Below, piece by piece: positions 17,344 through 25,961 of a DNA stretch of 64,000 bases; positions within the stretch are counted from its first letter, which is position 1; the number at the start of each line of letters is the position of its first letter. A program made the translations under genes and the position numbers. This stretch comes from Marinicrinis sediminis (GTDB lineage Bacteria; Bacillota; Bacilli; Paenibacillales; KCTC-33676): NCBI RefSeq assembly GCF_042685085.1, contig NZ_JBHUMM010000044.1, positions 62,001 to 126,000 on the forward strand, written 5' to 3'. Under the pieces are notes generated by a model. It was not told the DNA's origin and did not search any database. It saw only the letters and a list, made by a program, of their open reading frames with translations.

Positions 17344-18270
17344 TTACTCGCTCGCAAATAAGTCCGAGGACAAATACCGTTCCCCGCTGTCTGGGGCGAT
17401 GCTCAGTACCCGGGCGTCAGGCGACAGCGTACTGGCGATCTGTATGGCGAAATGTGCGGAAGCAGCCGAAGACGCCCCGACGAGAATGCCTTCCTCCGCT
17501 GCCAGTCGTCTGGCCATGTGCTGGGCGTCATCATCCTGAATATGCAGGAGCTCATCGAAAATCTCCCGATTCAAAATAGTCGGCACAAAGCCGGGTCCCG
17601 TTCCTGGAATTTTGTGCGGGCCTGGCTGTCCACCGGACAGAACCGGCGAACCGGCAGGCTCCACGACGTAAATCTTCAAATCCGGAAGCGCCTTGCGCAG
17701 CTCTTCCCCTACTCCGGTCACGGTTCCCCCTGTACCGGCTGTCAGCACCATGGCGTCGAGCTTCCCGTCGAAGGCCTCCAGTATTTCTACCGCTGTCGTG
17801 CGACGATGGGCATCCGAATTGGCCTGATTGTCAAACTGCATGGGAATAAAGCTGTTCGGCACTGTTTCTGCCAGTTCCTGCGCCTTGGCAATCGCACCGC
17901 GCATTCCCATTGTCCGATCTGTTAGATGAACACGTGCTCCGTAGGCCTTTAGTACGTTGACCCTCTCCTGGGTCGCATTTTCGGGCATCGTAATGATACA
18001 CGGATATCCTTTTGCTGCACATACCATTGCCAGTCCGATGCCTGTATTGCCTGACGTAGGCTCTATGACCGTGCTTTTGCCGGGAATCAGCTTCCCTTCT
18101 CGCTCCGCCATGTGAATCATATTCGAGGCGGCGCGATCCTTGACACTTTTGCCCGGATTGAAATACTCCAGTTTGATATATACGTTCGCGCCTTGTGAAT
18201 CGGGTATCCGGTTAAGCTTGACGATCGGCGTTTCACCGATCAACTCGACGATGGATGAGACCATCTTCAT
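17344..18270 (-). CDS. cysK: Cysteine synthase A (O-acetylserine sulfhydrylase)
   Basis: Converts O-acetylserine and sulfide to cysteine, the last step of sulfur assimilation. 308 residues of fold-type II PLP enzyme: PLP lysine Lys44 in PGKSVKDRAA, the substrate loop PTSGNTGIG (71-79), MPENATQERV, and the phosphate-cradle GTGGTVTGVG. A normal-length CysK, without the CBS domain of cystathionine beta-synthase. The start at 18270 is preceded by GGGGAGG. A good vegetative promoter and a palindrome lie just upstream. The flavin monooxygenase-like gene 93 bp upstream is on the same strand, and family members of that type often work on organosulfur compounds. Confidence 0.95.
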   Translation of the reverse strand: MKMVSSIVELIGETPIVKLNRIPDSQGANVYIKLEYFNPGKSVKDRAASNMIHMAEREGKLIPGKSTVIEPTSGNTGIGLAMVCAAKGYPCIITMPENATQERVNVLKAYGARVHLTDRTMGMRGAIAKAQELAETVPNSFIPMQFDNQANSDAHRRTTAVEILEAFDGKLDAMVLTAGTGGTVTGVGEELRKALPDLKIYVVEPAGSPVLSGGQPGPHKIPGTGPGFVPTILNREIFDELLHIQDDDAQHMARRLAAEEGILVGASSAASAHFAIQIASTLSPDARVLSIAPDSGERYLSSDLFASE

Positions 18271-18318
18271 GTTGGTGCCTCCCCTCTGCCTGGATATCGT
18301 GCAGGTCAATAATGCTCC

Positions 18319-18347
18319 ATTGTAGGAGAATGACAGCAATTCGTCAA
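18319..18347 (-). promoter_or_regulatory. Sigma-A promoter of cysK
   Basis: On the minus strand, TTGACG (18347-18342) and TACAAT (18324-18319) are separated by exactly 17 bp. The -35 box lies in the loop of a 10-bp inverted repeat described separately. It lies 49 bp upstream of the cysK ATG. Confidence 0.75.
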
Positions 18348-18360
18348 CGCAATTGCTGTC
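18332..18360. promoter_or_regulatory. Inverted repeat over the cysK -35 region (putative operator)
   Basis: GACAGCAATT (18332-18341) and AATTGCTGTC (18351-18360) form a perfect 10-bp inverted repeat with a 9-bp centre. There is no T-tract on either side, so it is not a terminator. It abuts and encloses the -35 box, which is the position of a repressor site. It does not match the CymR motif as I know it. Confidence 0.55.
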
Positions 18361-18363
18361 CGC

Positions 18364-19386
18364 TTAGCTGGATATTTCAGCTTTCTCCAGTCCGAACTGT
18401 TCTGCAAGCAGGCGATAGGAATGAAGTTTCGCCTCGAAATCATGCGTAATGGTTACCGCCATAAGCTCATCAGCCCGGTACTCCTGCTGCAACATCTCCA
18501 GTTGCTGCTTCACACTTTGAGGCCCCCCGACAACCATGCGCTGCCGATTATGCCGCACACGGCTCCTGTCAAACGCATCATAGGTATATCCCTTCGCTTC
18601 CTCAGGAGAAGGGAAACCGCCAGCGGAGGTATACCCTTTTTCAAGCAGTAGCAAGGACAAGTCCAGACTGCTTGCCAAGGCATCTGCCTCCGCATCCGTA
18701 TCCGCACAGATGACAAAAATCGCGAGCATCGTATACGGTTCTCGCCAGGCTGCAGATGGGCGGAACTGCTCCTGATACCCGTGAACCGATGCGATACCGC
18801 CATCCCCGTTAATAAACTGGGCGAAGGCAAAGGCAGCACCTTTGGCTGCCGCCATACCCGCACTTCCATAGCTCGAACCCAGCATCCAGAGCTCGGGCTG
18901 CGTAGCGGTTAACGGCGTGGCCTTCAGATCAGCAAATCGGTGCTGTTCATCGGGCTGATAGATATAGTGCAAGAGATCATCGATCTGCTGGGGATACAGA
19001 TCCACGCCCCGAGGCTTACCCTCCTGCAAAGCTCTGGTGGCAATAGGCATCCCTCCCGGCGCCCGTCCAATGCCCAGATCAATGCGTTTGGGGTAGAGCG
19101 CTTCAAGCAACTGAAAATTTTCCGCTACCTTGTAGGCGCTGTAGTGAGGAAGCATGACCCCTCCTGAACCGAGCCGTATGCGCTCTGTTTTTGCCGCCAG
19201 ATGGGGAATCAGGACTTCCGGACTGGAGCCTGCCAGGCTGTACGTATGATGATGCTCCGATACCCAGAACCGATGGTAGCCGAGCTTCTCTGCTTCCTGG
19301 ACGAGCCGGGTCGTCTGCTGAAGGGCTTCCGTCGGTCCTAGTCCTTTTGCGATAGGGGATTGATCCAATATACTTAATTTGACCAT
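18364..19386 (-). CDS. LLM class flavin-dependent oxidoreductase (luciferase-like)
   Basis: 340 residues of the bacterial luciferase-like TIM barrel. It starts VKLSILDQSPIAKG, the standard opening of the group 1 LLM subfamily (YwcH/YtmO type), with RFWVSEHHHTYSLAGSSPEV, IRLGSGGVMLPHYSA, RIDLGIGRAPGG and MLGSSYGSA. It uses FMN or FMNH2, and relatives oxidise organosulfur or other small substrates; the substrate here is unknown. AAGAAGGTGA precedes the ATG at 19386. It lies directly upstream of cysK, which fits a sulfur-salvage role but is weak evidence. Confidence 0.92.
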   Translation of the reverse strand: MVKLSILDQSPIAKGLGPTEALQQTTRLVQEAEKLGYHRFWVSEHHHTYSLAGSSPEVLIPHLAAKTERIRLGSGGVMLPHYSAYKVAENFQLLEALYPKRIDLGIGRAPGGMPIATRALQEGKPRGVDLYPQQIDDLLHYIYQPDEQHRFADLKATPLTATQPELWMLGSSYGSAGMAAAKGAAFAFAQFINGDGGIASVHGYQEQFRPSAAWREPYTMLAIFVICADTDAEADALASSLDLSLLLLEKGYTSAGGFPSPEEAKGYTYDAFDRSRVRHNRQRMVVGGPQSVKQQLEMLQQEYRADELMAVTITHDFEAKLHSYRLLAEQFGLEKAEISS

Positions 19387-19578
19387 GATGTCACCTTCTT
19401 CTTCGATTGTTGTGTGCGCATAGATGTGAGGCAATGCCATTGGGATCGGTCTATGTTCTCTTTGTTTACCCGGTTTGGATTGTCATGAAATAGTCAACAC
19501 TGGGATTGTACCTCATCCAGGCCGTCCATTACAATGAAGAGGAATACGGATACTTTTCTATTAGAAAGGACGTTTGAA

Positions 19579-20100
19579 ATGAAGAACATACAATGGTTTA
19601 TCATGATTCTTTCCGCCCTGCTTGTATTGTCTGCATGTGGGGACAACGGTAACCAGGAAAACAGTCATAATGATATGCGCTCTACCACGCCGCCCAAGCA
19701 AGTTATTCTGGATGTTGAGCTGACGGTAAATCCTGACGTACTTCAACCGGGAGATTCCGCAGAGCTACAGGCGTCAGTTAAGCTGGAGGGAGAAGCGGTC
19801 GAAGATGCGGACGAGGTTCGCTTTGAAGTATGGAAACATGGTGAAGAGGATCATGAGATGATCGAAGGCCAGCACCTGGGCGAAGGGGTATATGGCATAT
19901 CCTATACATTTGAAGAAGAAGCCCATTACTACGCAGTCTCTCACGTTACAGCCAGAGACACCCATCGCATGCCGAAAAAGGCCATCACTGTAGGCAGTCC
20001 TGCCCCGATGGATGAAGGGCAAGAAGAAGAATCTCACATGGATGAAGACATGCATCATGACGATATGATGCATGACGATGACACACACCATAATCATTAG
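19579..20100 (+). CDS. YtkA/FixH-like lipoprotein with His/Met/Asp-rich tail
   Basis: 173 residues. A lipoprotein signal peptide with lipobox LSAC places the lipidated Cys at 20. Residues about 45-140 form a YtkA/FixH-like immunoglobulin-type domain (LTVNPDVLQPGDSAELQA, VRFEVWK, HLGEGVYGISYTF, AHYYAVSHVTAR). The last 25 residues are almost entirely His, Met and Asp, a probable metal-binding tail, perhaps for copper. The start at 19579 has AAAGGACG upstream. Anchored outside the membrane. Homologous domains occur near cytochrome oxidase and copper genes, but none lies next to it here. Confidence 0.85.
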   Translation: MKNIQWFIMILSALLVLSACGDNGNQENSHNDMRSTTPPKQVILDVELTVNPDVLQPGDSAELQASVKLEGEAVEDADEVRFEVWKHGEEDHEMIEGQHLGEGVYGISYTFEEEAHYYAVSHVTARDTHRMPKKAITVGSPAPMDEGQEEESHMDEDMHHDDMMHDDDTHHNH

Positions 20101-20161
20101 ATGAATGACGACAGCATGAAACGAGCTAAATCATCGCGACATACTACAGACTTTGGATTAT

Positions 20162-20193
20162 CCGCTCGGGAATATCGCCGAGCGGTTATTTTT
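20162..20193 (+). terminator. Terminator of the YtkA-like gene
   Basis: CCGCTCGG (20162-20169) pairs with CCGAGCGG (20178-20185) and is followed by TTATTTTT on the plus strand. Confidence 0.8.
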
Positions 20194-20225
20194 ATGTGCC
20201 ATTTTTATACGTCCTTCTATATATT

Positions 20226-20284
20226 AAAAAGCCGAAGCAGGATAGGGGCGTTTGACCTTGACCCCATCACATGCTCGGCTTTTA
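20226..20284 (-). terminator. Terminator of the siderophore-binding protein gene
   Basis: AAAAGCCGA (20227-20235) pairs with TCGGCTTTT (20275-20283). On the minus strand the stem is followed by further T. The convergent layout makes it possibly bidirectional. Confidence 0.75.
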
Positions 20285-20320
20285 TAGATTAACCCAAGAT
20301 GATTGCGCTCGCGTACACGA

Positions 20321-21355
20321 CTATTGTACTTCGAAATAAGCAGCGATCTCATCCAGCAGCAGGTTGGCTGCCTTGTATCCGCCCGCTGTATTCCAGATGG
20401 CTTCGTTTACTTCAATAACTTTATCGTTTTTCGCTACGTTCAGGCTTTGGAACAGTGGATCTTCTAACCAATCCTTGGCTACGTTGGCTGCATCGCTGGA
20501 GCCTGGCGCTTCAGAAACGAAGTAGAACATCACATCGCCGTCCATATCCGGAATACGCTCCTTGGTCAGCTTTTCAATAAACTGATCTTTATCCTGGGAA
20601 GCAGGTCTCGCAACACCCAACTGACTCAACAGTACGCCGCTGAAGGTTTGCTTCTGATAGATTCGAACATCTCCAGCCGTGAAGCGAACAACGGATACTT
20701 TCGTATCGGCCTTGTCGCCCAGCTTGGATTTCACTTCTTCCACTCGCTGATCATAGGCGGCCATCAATTCTTCGCCCTCTGCTTTTTTATTTAAGGCATC
20801 GGTGTACAAGGCAAAATTGATCTTCCAGTCCCCTGCCAGATCCTCTGCAAATACGGTCGGAGCAATTTGGTTTAGCTGATCATAGATTTTTTCCTGACGA
20901 ACCTTATTCCCGATAATCAAATCCGGCTGAAGGCTTGCAATCAACTCGATATTCGGCTGAAGCTCATCCCCGACCATTTCTACGCCTTCCATCTCATCCT
21001 TGATGTGGTCATACCACGGATCACCAATCCAGGACATCACGGCACCGACTGGCTTAACACCAACCGCGAGCAACGCTTCTGTACCTTCGTTTGTCAGAAT
21101 AACGACGCGCTCTGGTGTTCCCTCGATCTCCGTCGATCCCATCGCATGCTCAATGACTCTGACTTCCTCACTCTGTGTACCTGTATGTTCAGTATTTGCC
21201 GCTGTATTCTCCTCAGCAGCCACATTGGAATTGCTGCCATTGTTGCCTGTATTCGCACTGTTGTTGTTCCCGCCACAACCGGCAACAACCAGCATGATGA
21301 CAGCCATGATCATGATAAAAGCATTCAATCTGAGACGTTTTGCTTGATTTTGCAT
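20321..21355 (-). CDS. Iron-siderophore ABC transporter substrate-binding lipoprotein
   Basis: 344 residues. The signal peptide ends in VVAGC (lipidated Cys27), followed by an Asn/Ser/Gly linker and a class III periplasmic-binding fold (FecB/FhuD type): RVVILTNEGTEALLAVG, ELQPNIELIASLQPDLIIG, and the terminal VIEVNEAIWNTAGGYKAAN. It captures a ferric siderophore outside the membrane and hands it to the two permeases encoded divergently. The start at 21355 follows GGGGAGAG. Fur boxes lie upstream. The siderophore type is not readable from sequence; the relatives I recall bind hydroxamates or citrate. Confidence 0.93.
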   Translation of the reverse strand: MQNQAKRLRLNAFIMIMAVIMLVVAGCGGNNNSANTGNNGSNSNVAAEENTAANTEHTGTQSEEVRVIEHAMGSTEIEGTPERVVILTNEGTEALLAVGVKPVGAVMSWIGDPWYDHIKDEMEGVEMVGDELQPNIELIASLQPDLIIGNKVRQEKIYDQLNQIAPTVFAEDLAGDWKINFALYTDALNKKAEGEELMAAYDQRVEEVKSKLGDKADTKVSVVRFTAGDVRIYQKQTFSGVLLSQLGVARPASQDKDQFIEKLTKERIPDMDGDVMFYFVSEAPGSSDAANVAKDWLEDPLFQSLNVAKNDKVIEVNEAIWNTAGGYKAANLLLDEIAAYFEVQ

Positions 21356-21417
21356 GATACTCTTCTCTCCCCTTTTGATATGTAGATATCCGATACTGTA
21401 GATATCTGATATTCGAT

Positions 21418-21436
21418 GGTAATGAAAATCATTATC
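21418..21436. promoter_or_regulatory. Fur box 1 in the divergent iron promoter
   Basis: GGTAATGAAAATCATTATC matches the 19-bp Fur consensus (GATAATGATAATCATTATC) at 17 of 19 positions by eye. It lies 63 bp upstream of the binding-protein ATG. Confidence 0.85.
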
Positions 21437-21487
21437 AACGATGCCTAATATATCATGCGTCCTGAGTGATGTCAATATTTTTATGAG

Positions 21488-21506
21488 AATGATTTTCAAA
21501 ATCATT
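21488..21506. promoter_or_regulatory. Fur box 2, perfect palindrome
   Basis: AATGATTTT-C-AAAATCATT is a perfect 9-1-9 inverted repeat in the same divergent region, of Fur/DtxR-family character. A weaker third copy (ATGATGAAAATCAT) follows near 21556. Multiple boxes suggest tight iron repression of both divergent units. Confidence 0.75.
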
Positions 21507-21604
21507 GACAGTGCTGGATAACAACTCTTACAATGAAAGGGATTCGAATCAGATCATGATGAAAATCATGTGATACATAAACTCAGTTAGGTGGAAAAAC
21601 AAAT

Positions 21605-22615
21605 ATGAACATCTTGTTGCAGCATCGACACGCGAAAATGTATGGGCTGCTGGCCGGAACGCTATTGCTTCTGCTCTGCATGCTGGCCAGTATGCTGTTC
21701 GGTCTCCAGCAGTTCAGGCTGGAAACACTCTGGCAGGCATGGACCCGCTTTGACGGTTCTGTCGAGCATCTCATCATTATGGACACCCGCGTGCCGCGTG
21801 CCTTCATCGGCGCCATTGTGGGAGGGAGCCTGGCTATGGCGGGGGCGATGATGCAGGTACTGACGAAAAATCCGCTCGCCTCTCCTTCCATACTCGGGAT
21901 TAACGCCGGAGCGGTGCTGTTTCTTGTTATCGGGATTTCCCTGCTTGGGTCTCAGCTCACGCTGTCTGCGATGATCTGGGTAGCTCTAATCGGTGCATCG
22001 ATCACAGCAGCGGTCGTATTTCTACTCAGTTCACAGGGGGCCGAAGGCTATACCCCTATTAAACTCACGCTGGCAGGAGCCGCGATCGCAGCCTTTGGTT
22101 CCTCAGTCACCTCCGGGATCATGCTGATCGACAAGCAGTCACTGGATCAAGCGATGTTCTGGCTGGTCGGATCGGTTGCCGGACGCGAACTGGATCATCT
22201 GTATGTCGTGCTGCCCTATCTCTTACTAGGCTGGCTGCTGACGTTTGCCCTGTCAGGCAAATTCAATATTATGGCACTCGGGGATGATGTGTCCCGGGGG
22301 CTTGGGCAGCGGGTGTGGCTCGTTCGTTTGCTGTCCGGCCTTGCCGTCGTGATGCTGGCAGGAAGTTCTGTCGCCATCGCAGGGCCTATCGCATTTGTGG
22401 GCTTGATCGTTCCTCATCTATGCCGATATCTCGTTGGCAATGACCACCGCTGGCTGCTGCCCTATTGCGGGCTTACAGGAGCTATTTTGCTGGTGGCAGC
22501 CGATGTGGGCAGCCGATTTTTGCTGATGCCCAAAGAGGTACCGGTAGGGGTCATGACCGCTTTTCTGGGCGTGCCATTCCTGATCTATATCGCGAGAAGG
22601 AGAACCTATGTCTAA
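21605..22615 (+). CDS. FecCD-family iron ABC permease 1
   Basis: 336 residues of a BtuC/FecCD permease with about ten hydrophobic segments. Family motifs are visible: MDTRVPRAFIGAIVGGSLAM, TKNPLASPSILGINAGA, GDDVSRGLGQRVW, and the C-terminal GPIAFVGLIVPHLCRYLVGN that contacts the ATPase. AGGTGG precedes the ATG. It overlaps the second permease by 8 bp. With its partner it forms the channel for the siderophore captured by the divergent binding protein. Confidence 0.95.
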   Translation: MNILLQHRHAKMYGLLAGTLLLLLCMLASMLFGLQQFRLETLWQAWTRFDGSVEHLIIMDTRVPRAFIGAIVGGSLAMAGAMMQVLTKNPLASPSILGINAGAVLFLVIGISLLGSQLTLSAMIWVALIGASITAAVVFLLSSQGAEGYTPIKLTLAGAAIAAFGSSVTSGIMLIDKQSLDQAMFWLVGSVAGRELDHLYVVLPYLLLGWLLTFALSGKFNIMALGDDVSRGLGQRVWLVRLLSGLAVVMLAGSSVAIAGPIAFVGLIVPHLCRYLVGNDHRWLLPYCGLTGAILLVAADVGSRFLLMPKEVPVGVMTAFLGVPFLIYIARRRTYV

Positions 22616-23633
22616 ATTGGAATCCCAACATCATTCGTTCCATTCGCAGCATTCCAAAAAACGAATTGTACTGGTTACAATCTCACTCATCGTCTTGACC
22701 TTATTGCTATCTATCCTTAACCTTTCCATGGGAAGTATGTCGATCTCATTTTGGAACACGATCAAGGTGCTTCTCGGTATGGGAGAGCCCAATCATGAAC
22801 TCGTTATTATCGAATTCCGGCTTGCGCGCATGGTGGCTGCTCTGCTCATCGGCGCTGCGTTAGCCGTTTCAGGGGCCTTGCTTCAGGGGATTATTCGCAA
22901 CCCGTTAGCCGCGCCTGACCTGCTAGGGGTCACTGGCGGTGCCTCTGTATTTGTCGTCGCTTTCATGACCTTGTTCACCGGAACGTACAGCATTCACTGG
23001 ACGCCTCTCATCGCCATTGCCGGGGCATTTTTTGCAGCGAGTTTAAACTATATGTTCGCATGGAAGGACGGCGTATCCCCTTACAGGCTTGTTCTGATCG
23101 GGCTGGGTATCTCTACCGCCCTGCACGCCATCACCACCTTTTTGTTTCTAAGTGGACCTGCCCATCTCGCTTCTCAAGTGTTGAACTGGATGACAGGGAG
23201 CATTTACGGGACAAGCTGGGCGGATGTAAATGCGCTGTTTCCCTGGGTAGCCGTCTTTATTCCATTGGCCTGGCTCTTCTCCAATCAATTGAATGTTATG
23301 GCTCTGGGGGATCAGACCGCGACAGGGCTTGGCATTCGTCTGCAATTGAATCGCATGCTTTTACTGCTATTCAGCGTTGCGCTTGCGGGAGCAGCGGTCG
23401 GATTTGCGGGTACGATTGCCTTTATCGGCTTGCTGGCCCCTCATATTGCACGCAAGTTGGTGGGGCCTACATACGGTATTCTAATCCCCGTCTCGGCCCT
23501 CACAGGTGGAATGATCCTGCTGGCAGCGGATCTGGCAGGGCGGATGCTGTTCGAGCCGCTCGATATCCCTGCTGGTGTCTTCACCGCCAGCATCGGCGCA
23601 CCTTTCTTTCTCTATTTACTATATAGAAGATAA
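22608..23633 (+). CDS. FecCD-family iron ABC permease 2
   Basis: 341 residues, the second half of the permease pair. The first segment is preceded by a His/Ser/Lys-rich cytoplasmic start (residues 1-20). Motifs: LARMVAALLIGAALAVSGAL, IRNPLAAPDLLGVTGGASV, GDQTATGLGIRLQ, and AGTIAFIGLLAPHIARKLVG. AAGGAG precedes the ATG, and translation is coupled to permease 1. No ATPase gene follows: a terminator comes next. The complex must borrow an ATPase encoded elsewhere, as happens in other Firmicutes. Confidence 0.95.
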   Translation: MSKLESQHHSFHSQHSKKRIVLVTISLIVLTLLLSILNLSMGSMSISFWNTIKVLLGMGEPNHELVIIEFRLARMVAALLIGAALAVSGALLQGIIRNPLAAPDLLGVTGGASVFVVAFMTLFTGTYSIHWTPLIAIAGAFFAASLNYMFAWKDGVSPYRLVLIGLGISTALHAITTFLFLSGPAHLASQVLNWMTGSIYGTSWADVNALFPWVAVFIPLAWLFSNQLNVMALGDQTATGLGIRLQLNRMLLLLFSVALAGAAVGFAGTIAFIGLLAPHIARKLVGPTYGILIPVSALTGGMILLAADLAGRMLFEPLDIPAGVFTASIGAPFFLYLLYRR

Positions 23634-23741
23634 CAACCGGACCTGCTAGGCGGTGCATCTATCACATACAATCCGTATAGAGATGAATTCCCCACCTCTC
23701 CTGTGGTACAGTACAGAGAGAGCAAGTTAGCCGGGCACAAG

Positions 23742-23773
23742 AAAAGCCCCCGCTCACAATTGGGGGCTTTTGG
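23742..23773 (+). terminator. Terminator of the permease operon
   Basis: AAAAGCCCCC (23742-23751) pairs with GGGGGCTTTT (23762-23771). It separates the iron operon from the Lgt-like/radical SAM operon. Confidence 0.9.
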
Positions 23774-23804
23774 CTTGCTGCACGGCGATGATCGAGGTGA
23801 GGGT

Positions 23805-24563
23805 ATGGAGTTTCCTGTATATATCTCTCTAGGATTTGCACGCATGCATCCCCATTTGCTTTTTGAAACATTGGCTTACTTTATCGGCTTCCGCCTCTAT
23901 ATGAAGCTGCGCCCCAAAAACCAGCTCTCCAGTGCCCAGGGGCTTTGGATTGTGATCGGGGCCATCAGCGGAGCTGCGCTCGGCTCCAAGCTGCTATATT
24001 GGCTGGAAAATCCCGGCCTGACCTCTCACCATTTGCTCGACCCGGTATATCTCATGGAAGGCAAGACGATTGTAGGCGGATTGCTGGGCGGACTGATAGG
24101 CGTCGAACTGATGAAGAAAAAGCTCAACTATTCCCGCTCTACTGGAGATGCGATGGTACTCCCGCTGATTGTCGGAATGAGTATAGGCAGAATCGGCTGT
24201 TTTCTGTCCGGCGTTACCGATCGAACCTATGGCAATCCGACTTCGTTCCCGACGGGCATGGACCTGGGCGACGGGATATTGCGTCATCCTACTTCCCTCT
24301 ATGAAATCGTGTTTCTGCTATCGCTTGGCCTCTTCCTCTCTCTCACATCCAGATATCAACCTTTCCAATATGAAGGGGCCCGCTTTCAATGGTTTATGCT
24401 AGGCTACCTTTCCTATCGACTTCTCATTGATTTTATCAAACCAACCTTTACGGCCTACGGACCCTTTACCAGTATTCAGCTGGCAGCGCTGCTGGGTATC
24501 ATCTACTATCTCTATCTGATTCAGCGTTCATATTTGCGAGAGAGGAATGAAGTGCATGCCTAA
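23805..24563 (+). CDS. Divergent Lgt-like membrane protein
   Basis: 252 residues with about seven membrane segments and the overall Lgt (prolipoprotein diacylglyceryl transferase) layout: SLGFARMHPHLLFETLAYFI at the N-terminus, then GKTIVGGLLGGLIGVELMKK, GMSIGRIGCFLSG and HPTSLYE. Key residues differ from true Lgt. The catalytic His of the FHGG motif is Val (TIVGG), and the GRIGNFxNxE signature reads GRIGCFLSGV. A canonical lipoprotein transferase is therefore unlikely, and a related lipid- or isoprenoid-handling activity is more probable. The start at 23805 follows GAGGTGAG. The gene overlaps the radical SAM gene by 8 bp, indicating a functional pair. Confidence 0.85.
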   Translation: MEFPVYISLGFARMHPHLLFETLAYFIGFRLYMKLRPKNQLSSAQGLWIVIGAISGAALGSKLLYWLENPGLTSHHLLDPVYLMEGKTIVGGLLGGLIGVELMKKKLNYSRSTGDAMVLPLIVGMSIGRIGCFLSGVTDRTYGNPTSFPTGMDLGDGILRHPTSLYEIVFLLSLGLFLSLTSRYQPFQYEGARFQWFMLGYLSYRLLIDFIKPTFTAYGPFTSIQLAALLGIIYYLYLIQRSYLRERNEVHA

Positions 24564-25959
24564 TCGAGCCTATACGTATTATGATTTGACGGCGAGTATT
24601 TGCTCTGTTTGTTATGAAAAAGTGGAAGCGAAGATTATTTTTGAGGAAGAACGCGTTTATTTAGTAAAACGGTGCCTGAAGCACGGCCCTGAGAAAGTGC
24701 TCATTTCCACTGACAAAGATTATTATCTGAAATGCAGACATTACATCAAGCCGTCAGAGATGCCCCACCGCTTCAATACGCCGATTCGTTATGGTTGTCC
24801 TTATGACTGCGGACTTTGCCCCGATCATGAACAACATAGCTGCCTGACCCTGATAGAGGTCACGGATCGCTGTAATCTGGAATGCCCGATCTGCTATGCC
24901 AATTCGTCCCCTCATCGCGAACAATTTCGTTCCCTGCAGGTGATTGAGTCAATGCTGGATGCGGTGGTAGCGAATGAGAAGGAACCGGATGTGGTGCAGA
25001 TCAGTGGAGGCGAACCTACGATTCATCCAGAATTCTTCGCCATCCTGGATGCCGCCAAAGCGAGGCCAATCCGTCACCTCATGATTAACACCAATGGCAT
25101 CAAGATCGCGCAGGATCGGGAATTCGTACGCAAGCTGGCTGCCTACATGCCTGGCATCGAGATCTATTTGCAATTTGACAGCCTGGAGCCGCATGTGCTG
25201 AAAGAGTTGCGCGGAGCTGACCTCAGCATGATTCGGGAAAAAGCGCTCTATCATCTGAATGAGTTTGGCCTCTCTACTACGCTTGTCGTGACGGTCAAAC
25301 GAGGGTTGAATGATGATCAACTTGGATCGATTTTGAACTATGCCATCCAGCAGCCTGCCGTAAGAGGAGTGACCTTCCAGCCCATTCAAGAGGCCGGCCG
25401 GCTCGATCAATATGACCCGGGTGAACATCGATTGACGTTAAGTGAGGTACGAACGAAAATTTTGGAACAGTCTGATTTATTTGACTCCGATGATCTGATT
25501 CCCGTTCCTTGTCATCCCGATGCGCTGGCCATGGCCTATGCCTTGAAGCTGGGCGAGGAAGTCCTCCCTTTAACCGGTCTTTTGCCGCCAGATATGCTGC
25601 TGGAAGGCGGACGCAATACGATTGTGTTCGAACAGGATGCCGAACTTCGTGCCAAGATGAATCAGCTGTTTTCCCTGAGTCAGACACCTGAATCCACCCC
25701 GTCTTCCTTGCGCGAATTGCTATGTTGTCTGCCCAAGGTGGAGGCGCCTGCCAGCCTGAGCTATGAGAATGTGTTTCGTGTGCTGATCATGCAGTTCATG
25801 GATGCGAGAGACCTGGATATACGGTCTGTGAAGCGCTCCTGTGTGCACATCGCGCATCCGGATGGACGCATCATCCCATTTGATACGTACAATCTGTTTT
25901 ACCGCGATGGCCTGGAAGAACGGCTCACGCCGATTCGCAGCAAAATAGAGGGGGAATAA
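24556..25959 (+). CDS. Radical SAM protein of the MJ0619/tetraether-synthase-like group
   Basis: 467 residues. The N-terminus carries a zinc-ribbon-like set (Cys16, Cys19, Cys40, His43: SICSVCYEKVEAK and KRCLKHG). A CxxxCxxC at 81-88 (GCPYDCGLCPDH) comes next, then the SAM-cluster motif C106NLEC110PIC113 after IEVTDR, with ISGGEPTIHPEF and INTNG as the SAM-binding elements. This order is the one I recall from the MJ0619/Tes family that joins lipid tails carbon-to-carbon, and from related pterin methylases. Its partner is an Lgt-like membrane protein and the next gene is a small membrane protein, so a membrane-lipid substrate is a reasonable inference. ATG 24556 is used; ATG 24547 has no room for a ribosome site. 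Confidence 0.88.
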   Translation: MPNRAYTYYDLTASICSVCYEKVEAKIIFEEERVYLVKRCLKHGPEKVLISTDKDYYLKCRHYIKPSEMPHRFNTPIRYGCPYDCGLCPDHEQHSCLTLIEVTDRCNLECPICYANSSPHREQFRSLQVIESMLDAVVANEKEPDVVQISGGEPTIHPEFFAILDAAKARPIRHLMINTNGIKIAQDREFVRKLAAYMPGIEIYLQFDSLEPHVLKELRGADLSMIREKALYHLNEFGLSTTLVVTVKRGLNDDQLGSILNYAIQQPAVRGVTFQPIQEAGRLDQYDPGEHRLTLSEVRTKILEQSDLFDSDDLIPVPCHPDALAMAYALKLGEEVLPLTGLLPPDMLLEGGRNTIVFEQDAELRAKMNQLFSLSQTPESTPSSLRELLCCLPKVEAPASLSYENVFRVLIMQFMDARDLDIRSVKRSCVHIAHPDGRIIPFDTYNLFYRDGLEERLTPIRSKIEGE

Positions 25960-25961
25960 GT

